Source: Chaetorhynchus papuensis (taxonomy: Eukaryota; Chordata; Aves; Passeriformes; Rhipiduridae). Taken from it: a DNA stretch of 64,000 nt. Each line of letters begins with the position of its first letter. Position 1 is the stretch's first letter. The notes beneath the pieces are model-generated. The model was given only the letters and a program-made list of their open reading frames with translations. It made no database searches and was not told the DNA's origin. Of the stretch, positions 8,470 through 19,800 are shown piece by piece. The translations under genes were made by a program, and so were the position numbers. The stretch spans positions 175,015 through 239,014 of the forward strand of contig VWYX01000206.1 in NCBI GenBank assembly GCA_013396525.1. The letters are read 5' to 3'.

Positions 8470-9904
8470 TGCTAAGGGGGGGATGCAGATCAGGCAGGTC
8501 TGGGCTCACTTGACTCGTTTAAGTCAAGGACAGCACTGGTGCATTGCACACGAGAGCATTAAAAAGGGATCAGCCCGCAAGGTTTTTCTTCTGGCATAGG
8601 CAGGCTCTTTAATTTCTCTCTCCTATAAGGAAATGGAGGGTAAAAGGGGGCCAAAGCTTTGTTTTCTTCTAGCTAATGTGATAATGAAGCACGTGCCTGC
8701 CTAGAAAAACACCCCTCCTTCCCCAATCCAAACCTGAAGACGTTTATTTCTGTTCCACAGCAGCTCTTTTAAACGGGTTTTCTTGACGGTGTACTAAATG
8801 GCAGGTTTAGTATGCATGGCTGGTACGTGTCTCACAGGACTGCCTCCAGTCTTCTTGGAGCTTCCATCCTCTGCTGCAACACAGACTGTACCTTTCCTCA
8901 GCCTCTTTACACAACCAGAGCTTTGATTTGACACTAAAATAACCTGGCGCTGCCAGGCTATCTGAAGAGATACATCAAAATGTAAGCAGTGACAGCAGCC
9001 ACCTATTTGCACTGCATATTTATATCCTGCAAAGGGAAAACTCTGTCACTTTCTTACCGTCTTCAGAAGAGGATCTGAGGACTTCCTTTTTTTACCGAGA
9101 GCAGGCAAATATTTCTGGCTCTGGAGCTGTTTATTATGCAAACTGCTTTAGTCACTGTTAGATTTTTAAATACAAACATAATGAAAGGGCTGTTTCAGAC
9201 ACCGGGAAGAGGTGTGTGCCCCTGGCTCACAATAATGAGGTGAAAGCGGGCTTTGCTCTGGGTTTGAGCCCCTCCTTGCTGCCATCCAGGGCTGCAGGGC
9301 TGTGCCTTTTGGGACAGCCTGGGCGCAGGCTGGCACCTCCTGCTTCCAACATTAGCAATTCCTAAAAGCTCTTTCTTTGAAGCAGCGATTTCACTTTAAA
9401 TCTCACATCTTTGTCTCTCCAAGAAGCCCTGCTCAGGTGGCTGTGCCTGCCACAAGAAAGGGACCTGCCACCACCACCCCTCCAGCACGCTGCAGCTGCA
9501 GCCAGCCCTGTGCAGGGGAAGGCAGCGCGGCCCCTTCCAGCAGCTGCCACCCTCACACGCGTTTGCAAGCACGTCTGGTTGCAAAGCAGAGCCCCCGAAA
9601 CCGGCACACGAGGAGAGAGAGGCTCAGCGCTGTGCTGCCTGCAGGAGCCTGCTGCCAGTCGGCTGGGACAGCTCCGAAGGAACGGGGAGCTTCCCGGGTT
9701 GGTACCTCAGGTCCTGACAGCAACAACTCACTCCCACGGCAGCAGCGCCAGAGCCATTAGTGACAAGCAGAACCTTGTGCTCTGCTGTCACACACCGCTC
9801 GTACCACGGAGGAAACCTGCAGCTGAGACAGCCGGGCTGGAGCCGGAGCGAGCTGTCTCTCCCAGGAATTGGTTCCCATCTGCTGCACGTTGTGTCCTTC
9901 TCTG
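8470..9904. other. Intergenic, no gene found
   Basis: This is ordinary mixed-composition sequence upstream of TOP1. I see no exon or recognisable transposon. Overlapping open frames at 9360-9950 lack codon structure or family resemblance. Confidence 0.6.
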
Positions 9905-10028
9905 TTGCTATTCGAAACCCACCTGGACACAATCCTGTGCAACCTGCTGGAGGTGAGCCTGCTTTCACAGTGGGCTGGACTAGGTGTGCTCCGGAGGCGC
10001 CTCCCAAACCCGGCCATTCTGTGTGATC
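9905..10028 (+). mobile_element. CR1 LINE 3' fragment
   Basis: The sequence follows the CR1 3' tail: a motif like CACCTGGACACAATCCTGTGC, then a 'TGGACTAGGTG' block, a diverged CCTCCCAAACC block and a terminal CATTCTGTG. It is 5'-truncated, as nearly all CR1 copies are, and diverged. The type with 'CCTGTGCAACCTGCT' differs from the copy 300 bp to the right. Confidence 0.8.
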
Positions 10029-10325
10029 CGTTTTGTCCCCAGTCTTCCATAGGGCTATCCTGGAGCCCGCAGGGAGCCCCTGCTCTGCTCTTAGAACGCA
10101 AGAGGCAGGGGAATATACAGCTTGTTCAAAACACATTAAACCGTAGCACCTGTTTGGCCCCATCTGTTGCAGTGAGCTGCATGATGAAAAACCTTCTGAT
10201 CTCCACACCTATAACCCGCAGCACCAGCGTCCAGGAGGTTGAACCTCCCTCATCCCCTTCCACACTGGCATTCCCTGGGACACGGAAGGCTGTCCCAAAA
10301 GAAGAGGAGAGCTTGTACAGGACAC

Positions 10326-10490
10326 AGCACTGTGCAACCCAGGGAAGTGGTATGGCCCCAAGCCTGCCAGAGTTAGAGAAGCATTTGGACAATGCTCTCA
10401 AGCACATGGGATTCTTGGGGTTGTCCTGCACAGGAGCTAGACACGGTGACCCTTGTGGATCCCTTCCAGCTCGGGAGATTCTGTGATTCT
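10326..10490 (+). mobile_element. CR1 LINE 3' fragment, second subfamily
   Basis: Recognisable CR1 blocks run in order: an 'AGGGAAGTGG' block, 'AAGCCTGCCAGAGTT', 'TTTGGACAATGCTCTCA', 'GACCCTTGTGGATCCCTTCC' and the terminal 'ATTCTGTGATTCT' octamer-type tail. It is 5'-truncated and in the same orientation as the neighbouring fragment at 9905. Confidence 0.88.
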
Positions 10491-12300
10491 CACCAGCCCT
10501 TTCCACGGTGGAGGCCGGCGGTGAAGGGGTTAACATGCTTGGACCTGCTTCCCTGGCGAGGCTGTGCACATCCCATCAAGATAAGTGGGGGAAGTTCACA
10601 CCTCTGAGTGCTGTGGTCTCTCTCCAAGGCTCCCTGGGACCAGTACATCACCATCGGGTTAATGTAGCCTAGGTGATTGCCTGCAAAAAGAAACAGCTGG
10701 AAACTATGTGTTTAAATTAAATCATAAATCATCCAGGATATAAAACCAGTAGAAAAGCCTCCAGTTCTGGATCCTCGTGAATTGTGAGATTTGACTTATC
10801 TGGTGCACTCGGGGCTTCATGCTGTGTGCAGGGTGCATATTTTGGGAGAGAGGAGTGGGTGCTGTTTTCCTGGCCAGCTTTGCAGTGCTGTGTCGGGATG
10901 GGATCCTACACCTTGCTCCAGCCCGAGGCCCCACTCTTCTGCACGGACCAACACAAGAAAAGAAACCTCGACTTCCAAACCCCTAAACCCCCCACAGCCC
11001 TCTTCCCAAGCCTTGCTTTTAGCCTCAAGTGAAGCCATCTACCTTGTGTTCCTTCAGTTAATTCTCCTTTATGTTTAACTTGATTATATGATGCATTTCA
11101 AGTTTGAAAGCAAAACAGAATTGGTAATTAAATACGCTCATATCTTGGTATTTTTGATTACAAGATAAAAAGTTCAGGCCTTAGAGCTTATTTTGGAGTG
11201 CAGAAGGAAGAGCACAACATTGCCAACTCATTCAATTTTATTAGCAGTCCCACAGATCCAAATTCACTTTTTTAGTTTTCCTTTATATAATTTTGTAAAA
11301 ATCTCTACTTTTGTCAGAGGCAGCAGCCAGTTTCTAGTATTTATGTTTTAGGAGAAAAAACAAGCAACAAAACCCCTCCATCTGAATAAGAAACAAGTGC
11401 ATTCTGCTTGTGAAGGCGTAACAAAGAACCAGTTACAAAACATATTTAAACCCAGAAATCTAATTTTTAAAAGCCCCTAATGATTTTTTTAGTCACAGCT
11501 CATTTGTAAAAGCTATGGTTTGGATACTTCTATCACTAGTCTACATTTTTTTCACAGCCAGAGACCTGCCTGATGTGGAGGATTCCCAGCTGGCGTCATC
11601 CTGTAAACCTGCTCTCTCTAGAACGAAGTGACACTGGTACAAAATAGGAACAGTCAGATACACGACTCCCCACTCATTTTTCATTAGCATGACCCGCTCA
11701 AAACACTCATACCTATTATGTACTGTCGGATGCATTGAAACTAAATTATCTCAGTGCTCTGAAAGAATCCACTTTAATAAACTGCAGCAATTATTCACAG
11801 TTTTATATGTAAGACAAGGGAGCAAATTAAGCAGAACCAGCAGATACCATTGTAAGTGGGAGCTTTCAAAGGTCAGTCTTAATTACTGAGTTTCACCTGG
11901 GATGGAAGAAGCTCGCAGAAGTCCTGGGAAATTACGAGTTAGAAAACAATAGCTGATATCACTTGAACTTTATTATGTCCTCGTTTGCCTCAGTTCAGGG
12001 AGCCAGCAGTGGTAGAGAGCTTGGTGTAATGGAAAAGAGAACATTCAGATCATAATCTAAAGAGCACGTACCTGGATTTTCAGCTGACAGTCCCTAGCAC
12101 CCAGACACGCAGATCTGCTGTGATGGTTTGTGGCTGCTGCATGGCCAGCGTGTAACACCAAATGCAGTCAGGCACGCATATCCCTCTGTGCCTCATCGCC
12201 TTCCTGCTCCTAGCCAATAAAAGTGACTCTGCTGCTCGAGAAAACAATGAGAAACCCATAAACAACACCTTGCTTCAACCTGGCCTCCTGGTTTTACCGT
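10491..12300. other. Intergenic; AT-rich block 11040-11540
   Basis: No gene or recognisable transposon is seen. The sequence at 11040-11540 is AT-rich with T-runs and TTTTAATT/ATTTTTAA motifs. A CCAAT-like plus A-rich motif lies at 12213-12222 ahead of the CpG patch at 12325. Confidence 0.5.
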
Positions 12301-12324
12301 GCAGAGCAATCAGTGCCCTGTATC

Positions 12325-12440
12325 TGGAGATTACCCCGCCCCGGGGCTCCCGGCAGCGGAGCGTGGGCGCTTTGGGAGCCCCAGAGCACGTGAGAAAAGC
12401 CACCCTTGCATAACGTGGCACGCGTGGGAGGCGATAGGAT
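12325..12440. promoter_or_regulatory. Small CpG-rich patch with E-box
   Basis: Roughly a dozen CpGs fall in about 110 bp, including CACGTG and CACGCGTG, within CpG-poor surroundings. It is too short for a classical island. It could be a minor promoter, an enhancer core or chance. Confidence 0.25.
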
Positions 12441-13840
12441 GGCTCTTTTAGAGCATTCACATGTTGCAAATATAGCTGAGATAAGGAGCCATTTCATATA
12501 ATCTGTGCCCCTGGAATGAATTTCTCGTGAATTTAGGCTAACTGGTTTCACTTTTATCTCCCGCAGTTGATTTCAGTGGCTGTTTCCCACCATATGACAT
12601 AATTCTGTGATGCAGATTCCTGGCATTGCAAGGAAAAGGTCCAAGTATTTCTATTCACATCAGAAGGGCTATTAAAAAATACGCAGGGTTAAATTTGGTA
12701 CCCACAGTTAATAAATACCTCTCCTTCACAGTACAATGAGATAATATTTCCCCTGCCTCTAGTGTTTTCCATCCAAAGGAGAGAAGAATCCCCATTTTGG
12801 GAAAGACACTGCTCACTTGGAACGTTTCCATTTCTGGAGTTGCACGACGTGGAGAATGCTGGGCCCAGCTCCAGGAGATCCGAGCAGCCTAAACCCATCC
12901 AAAATCCACGGGAGCTCTGATACTCGTCACTCCAAGTGCCAGGCCAGACGTATCCGGGAGACTGGCCCTGCTGGACTCGGGAGCACTTTAGAAAAGGAGC
13001 CTTTAAAGACTTTGCTCACGTCAGTGGCAAGCGCTCAAAATTCAGCAGAGGCTCTTGGCACAGCTTCCCTGTGACGTGCCAGTGTGCCATCGCCCTCCTG
13101 CCCCATGCCAAAAACCGGCTTTTAGCTGGAGGGCTTTGAGACAGCCTAAACTCAGCCTAGCCTGGAAAACTTGGTGGAAGAGAGCCCCCGAAATGTGGGG
13201 AACTGACCTTAAGCTGGCTTGCCCTGCAGGCTGGAGAGGAGTCTGGCCAAACATGGGTGCATTCCGACTTGAAAGCTCGAATGAGGTGTGAATTGCTTAC
13301 GCCTTAGTCAGGGGGTGACAATGTGGCCCCATTAATGGCTTTATTAGCTTTGGTGGCCCCATGCAATCGGCATTTCCCAGCGGGAAGGAGAGCCCTGTGC
13401 TTGCAGGACTTCAAGGGCTGCTCGGTTCCTGCCCCGGCACAGCTTTTTCTTGGTGTCTGTGCTCTCTGAACTGCTGCTTTCACAGGACAGGGATGGCCCC
13501 AGGAGTGCTGTGCCCTGCTTGGTGCTCCCGGCTGTCTGGGGAATCCCACCCTCCACCCCTTCCAGCACAGTCCTTGGGCAGCCATAAAGGCACTGGCAGC
13601 TCTTCCCAGGCTCTGGATAGGTCTGGTCCCCTCTTGGCACAGAAAGGAAATAAACCAGAAGGTCTTTTGCGAGTTGACACTTGGTAAAGGTGAGAGAGAG
13701 ACCAGCCCTGCTTTTGGGGCTGCAAATCCCCTACTCTAAGGAGGGTCTGCTTTAGGTGACCCTGTTTTTAGGCTCTCTGTGCTTCAACTCATCATCTGGC
13801 AGATGAGGCTCCTGGCTTCTCCCTGCCAGTGTGAGTGACA
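12441..13840. other. Intergenic, no gene found
   Basis: This stretch has mixed composition and many short overlapping open frames on both strands, none with family resemblance or splice context that I can support. Confidence 0.5.
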
Positions 13841-13880
13841 GGGTGAGAAATGCAGGTGTGGGATGAGAAATGCAGGTGTG
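13841..13880 (+). repeat. Tandem duplication, 2 x 20 bp
   Basis: Two adjacent units (13841-13860 and 13861-13880) of the type GGGTGAGAAATGCAGGTGTG are identical at 19 of 20 positions. The high identity indicates a recent duplication. Confidence 0.9.
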
Positions 13881-16800
13881 GAATCCTCTGTTGATTGGGT
13901 GAGAGCGATACAAAGGAGGGGGGACATTTCCAGGTCTGAGCTAATCAGCCTGATTAATATTGCCATTACTGAGCAGATGTAGCTCAGGGTGGGGTCCGTT
14001 AAGGACCATCCTCTCCCTGGAGGTGGATTAGCTCTTAGCACCCCCTCCCAGGCCATCAAACTGTGCCTGGGTCCAGCCTGGGTGCAAATCCTTGGCTTAA
14101 TATCAGGATGCAGCGAGCCATTGGCAGAGGCAAGTGCAGAACATGTCAGGGCTGATCTTTAGGGCAGGAGTGCCGTGGCTCACCCCACAGAGCAAACCCA
14201 GGAGCCAGCAGCACCTGCACCCCTGGGTGCTAACCATGAATGCCATGCCACAGCTGGGTGCAGTGTCCACAGGCAGTGTCACAACAGGCTGGAGAGGTTT
14301 TGGAGGGATGCTTGTGTCGAAGCCTGGTGCTGTCCTGCTGTCAGGCTAAGGCTGCTGGCTCTGAAAATCCCGTGATCAAATTTGTACAGTCGATAGCTCT
14401 GTTTAAAAATGGCCATATCGCTGGTTTGAAATGTATTTTTCATGGTTTTTGCTGGAACATAAATCTTGCCTAAAATAACTTGCAATGTTAGTATTGTAAC
14501 AGAGCTACAAAAGCCAAAGCGTGAACCCTTGATCAGGAAATCCACCAAAACCTCAAGTGGAAATAACTACTTTAATGTAATTTTGTCAAGGAGGAAGTAA
14601 AGAAGATACTTCATAAGGAAACAATAATCAATCTCAAATAATGAATGAAAATAATGATGGAACTGATTTTTAAAATAATGAGGTTTTTGGCATGCCTTTT
14701 TTCCTTTATTTTTAAAAGAGGCTTGTTATCTTCATTGGAATTTAGATTTTTAAACTCTCTAAACCCTTCTGGAACATTAAGAAATTATTCCATATCCTAC
14801 AGAGCTCTTGATAAAATGTGAGATGAATATTGTCAAGGCCAAGGATTTCATACCTCCTTTCAAAAATCCCCGTCCTAGAAATAATGAGACTAGATTTAAA
14901 ATAATAAATGTAACTTTCTGTTTAAATTCTTCGCACTGATGTCTTGAAGGTGCTTTTTATTATCATTTATTAAGATGAGGTGGAATAGAAACATAGACCT
15001 GATCTGCTCAATATAGCTGCACTGATTTAACACAGCAGCAAATCAGTTTAATTAGATCAGTGATTAGACCTTATGTGAGCGCTCCTCCACGCTGAGGGAA
15101 GCTTACACTGCTGGTGAGTTACATCTTTGGGTCAGAGAAACAAACTCCTGACTTAATAATAATAACAATAACAACAACATTAACAATAACGACAACAACA
15201 ACGTTTTTCCTATAGTACAGTTTCTTTTCTTGGTGAAGCCAGAGAATGGGGCAAATTAGTGGTGAGGAGGGAAGCTGCAATCACCCCGTGTCAAGATATA
15301 GGTGGGATAAACTTCTTATGGTGGTAACCTCTAAACCCTGTTCAACATGTCCATGTCTGGTTGGGCGAGATGGAGCAAGGCAAAACACACGAACCGTAAC
15401 TAGCAAAAGGATTGTCCAGCAGATGTAGTCTTGGGTCCGTACCATCTGTGTCTGAATCAACTTTTGTGTCACTAGAGAGAGAGATAAACAGGCAGAAATC
15501 ATCACTGCTTTAGAGAGCTCAGGTGCTGGGGAGAGAGCACAGAGATGTGGATAACCAGCTATCTAAAATGATATTTAACCTAATCTAAGGCCTCTGACTG
15601 ATGCTGATGAGGATGCTTATCTTTTGCTACTGTTCCCAGAACAAGAGGAGCTCTGTGCAAGCAGCCCCTGGTGTCTGCTTGGAAAAGGGGGTAGAGCTGG
15701 TCTGGGCACACACACGGGCAGCTGGCAGCAGGATCAGCCCTTCTCAAGACAGGGAGCTTTTCTTAGTGTGTCTGAGGGTTTCTTGCATGCAGCCCCAAGA
15801 CCTCCTGGCAGCAGGCTGGGACACAGAGAGCAGAGGAATTCCTAAGGCTTTTATCAGGGTTGTGCACCTCTGAATTCATCATGGAGATACGTGAGTATTG
15901 ACTCTAGGTAATAAAGTAAGGGTGTGCAGATGCAGTTATAAGGAGAGGCTTTGCCAGCCCTTATTTGAAATATAGGCTTAAATATCTTTCTGTAGGGTTG
16001 GTATAAGCGGTGTGTTTGTAGGAAAGCAGCCTGGTGGCAAAGCAAAACGTAACTCGTACCACAGCCCAGCCACATGCATGTGAAGAAGCCTTAAAAAATA
16101 AATAAAAGTAACAAGGAGCCCACGGGGAAATGTCACTTCAGAGCCTGGAGCTGGAGTGGGAAGACAGCAATAGTGGTTTTGTCCAGCTCTTGGTCTCCCT
16201 GAGCTCCTGCTGCCATGGACTGAGGCTCATATTTCCCTCCAGGGAAATGGGAGAGGCTCTGCGAGCCCATTGCGGTTGCTGCAGCCAGGCTCTGTGGCTC
16301 CGAGGGGAGCAGCCAGCAGGGAGATCATGGGTGAGGCAGGAGAAGGAAGAAAGGTTCTGGAGAGGATGGAGATGCAACTGCTGTCTGCTTGCCAGACAGG
16401 TGGGACCAGCTCCTTCCTCACCTCCAAGCTGAGCCTCAGCTCCGGTTGGTGCCACTCCCCTTTCCTCTTCCAAGACCTCCCAGATGCAGCAGAAGGAAGA
16501 GAATTGGAGATGGAGTTGTTCAGCCATGAAATGCCACAGAGCAGCAATTTCCATTCATTCTTCCCACGAAGACCACGGCCCCTGCAGTGCTGGGAACTGG
16601 TTTTTGATGATCATACTTGGAGCAATCAAGATGCAGAAGAAACAAATGCAAATACACTGGGCCAGCTGCTGGCACAACACTGAGCCAAAGCCACTCTGAA
16701 GGCAGCAAGAAAGGTTTGGTTTGGTTCACAGAGCTCCAGGAAGGGTCTCAAGCCAGACATACAGAGGAGAAGGGACACATGACACCAGAGCAGCTACTCA

Positions 16801-19800
16801 CTTGCAGTGTGGTCTGGAAGCACAGGGTGAAATCCTGGCCCCTGGGAAGCTGCAGGTGCTCAGCATCAACTCCAGCAGAAAATGTCTGAGGTGTAAGAGA
16901 GCTCAGTGCCTGAGTGACTGGATCCTGATGAGCCCTGACCTGGCCCAGAGAGATGCTGGAAGGGTTTTCCCAGGAGTATGGGCGGAGCTCTTGGGCACAC
17001 AAGGTGTTGGGCAGGAGAACAAGCTGTCACTGTCAGGTTTATTCGATGTGCCTTGAGCGTGTGATGCTGCCGAGGGCTTTACCAGCTCCGTGTCTTCGTT
17101 TTGCATGCAGCGTGTTGAAATCAGCCATCCTTCCTCTGCGTTGTGTTAGCTGCTGGTAAAAGCACAGAGTGCTGAGCGTGGCCATGCAGAAGGGCTGCAG
17201 GCCAGCTGCTTGCACTGCCTGCCTGCCTGAGGTCCCACGGTTGCAGTGGGTATGCCTCTCTCCCAGGAAAGCCCTCGGGTGGCCGGAGCTTCCAGCCCAG
17301 CGTAGCAGAGGGAAGCAGCACCAACACAGCCTGTGCTGCTGCGCCAGGACGTGAGGACTCAGGAGCTGTTTCCCGTGCAGTGGTGCCAGCTGGAAACCTG
17401 GCACAGGCAGCTCACGAGTTATAATCCAAAATAGTCCCCAACAAGTGGGCATGGGGCCAGGCTGGGGCTGGGAGGGGAGCGTGGCACCGTGCCCTCCATG
17501 GGGTGCGGGCTGCGCACCCCAAAGCTCTGCCATCCCCATGCTGTGCTGCTCCTGATGTCAGCGAAATCCCGCTGTGCCTCCTCCCTGCAGTGAGACACCC
17601 CGGGCTGGCAGGGCCCGCTGTCACCAGAGCAGGGCACTCATTCATAAATCCAGCACTGGCTGGGATGGGGCTTAGGGGAGGAGCTGGGAATGGAGCAGGG
17701 AACAGGGACTGCTTTGTTGGGGTGGAGCTGGCGTGGAGAGCATGTGTGCATGGATGGAGCTGGGGGAAGAGGATCGGTGGCTTTGTGGTTGAAAGCTCAT
17801 TGTCAGCTGCTGCTCACTCTGCTCGTGGCGTGGCTCAGCCCACCCGTGGCTCCCAGCAGCACCCTGAGCCCCTGTCTTGGGTCAGCACGCCCCAGCCTCT
17901 GCCCTGTTCCTCCCAGAGCAGGCCTGGCAGAAGGGCTCACAGCAGGGAATGGTGTTGGGAAAACGCCCTTATGCCAGCACACAGCTCAAGCCACAGAGAC
18001 TGCAGGCTCTTCTGGCTGCTCGCTTGCTTGAGGTTGCTCCTCAGGGCCTCAGTTTCCCCTGCTGCAAAAGGGAAGGGGTGATGCTAGCTCCTTGAAGCGC
18101 TTCAGAGGGAAACTCCTGCAGGAAAAGCTGGCAAGGGCAGGAGCTGCCATCAGCATTGCTAGCCCTGGGGGAGGATGGGGAGGGGTGCTGAGCAGGGTGA
18201 GAGGGTCCCAGCTGGTACAGAGAGGCAGCCCTGAGCTTGGCAGCAGCTCGTGGGTGTTTGTGGGGGCTGGGCAGACGGTGGGGCAAGTGCTGCCAGTGCC
18301 CACAGCCATCAGGCTGTGCTCACAGTGCCTCCAAGGATCTAATCCACATCACACACGGTGCTGTGGCACCTGCAAGGTGTGAGTGGAGTAACTGGGGCCT
18401 GTGCAGCTCCTGGGTGCAGCATCTGGCCCAGACACTCCAGCATCATCCCCCTCCACACTGACATGGGCCAGGTAACTGTCTCTGCATCAAAGGTGGTGTT
18501 AGGGTGGACTCCAGGATCTTCCCAAACCCCACCACACCACCAGGACTTGTTGTACTCTGCCTCTCTGCCTCACCCTGCTCTGCTCACACCTCTCCAGCAG
18601 CCCTGGAGTTACTCCTGATTTACACCTCCTCTGGCCTCATTTTTTTTCTCCTTCGTACCAAATTGCTGGCGCGTGTCTGAGATCCAATTATTTTCATGAC
18701 CGTTATAAAAGCTAATAAACTTCAGCCGAGCCTCTGGAAGCCCCATTGCTGTGTTTGTGCATCTGTATGGTCACCAGGGCAGGAAGCACTAGAGCTGTCA
18801 GCACATCCAGGCCCATACAGACACCCCTGGGGCAGTCAGACACGGTCATAGTGCTTAAAGACCGTGTGCTGCAACTGCTTGATAGGTAACATAAATATAA
18901 TGAGGTTGATCAGCACCAACCCAAATTGCTGTGAGCAAGAGGACAGAGAGGAAGGGCTCTGGGAAGGGTTTCCTGCTTCAGCCAGAGAAGAATTATTGCT
19001 GGCCCCTGACCATGAATCCACATCTGTGGGTGAGAAGGTGCTTTTGCCCTTTCTGTTCAGTCTATTCCTGTTTCCTGTACACGTGTCAGCAGGACTCTGT
19101 CCCATCACACCCCTGTCCTCAGGCAGGGATGGGGACATGGTCCTGAGAACAGCTGACGGTCACAGCCACCGACAAAGGCAGGAGATGCCCCAAATACAAG
19201 TGCAGTGGGTTGGAAATCTCCTCAGCCCTCAGTTTCATGACCTTTGGGGCCTTCAGTCTCTCATTAGCATGGGCTTTGTGCTGCCAGGGGCTTGGCTGGG
19301 TCCTAGTGCTGCTGCCCAGTGGAAGCCTGGCTGTCTCCCCCTGCCAGGGGGCAAGTGCTGCCCTTCCATGGGTGCTGGAGCAGCTCCTTCTTGCCGTGGA
19401 TGGCACCACGAGCGATGTGCACTCACAGGTCCTGCCCTCCATCCTCCAACCACCCATGAACATCCCATGGTGGCACTACGCACTAGAAAGTGAATTTTCA
19501 GGGCAACACCTTGAAATGGGCAGCTCAGATTTGTTTCCTCATTGCTGTGCACGGCTTCCTCTCTTGAATTGGGGTAGGGGGCTGTGGGAGGGGGCAGAGG
19601 GGGCTCTGGAGAGTAGAAATCTCGAGGTTTTATTACATTGGTGAAGCTGTCTGTCCTCATAGCCCCAGCTGCCCTGACCGTCTCTCCCTGCTTCGTGCCG
19701 AGGTAAATGATAGGAAAAGTCACAAGACAAGGGAGAGGCTGGAAGATTGTGTGGCTGGGGCTGTGGGTGGGGCACAAGGCTGAGCTGCATCGAATTCTCT

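Noticed and set aside
8509..8528. CTTGACT/AGTCAAG palindrome with 6-bp spacer
   Set aside because: A seven-base inverted repeat is expected by chance many times in 64 kb, and no known composite site was recognised.
9869..10486. 205-codon plus-strand open frame
   Set aside because: It runs through two CR1 3' tails, which are noncoding, and is not a gene.
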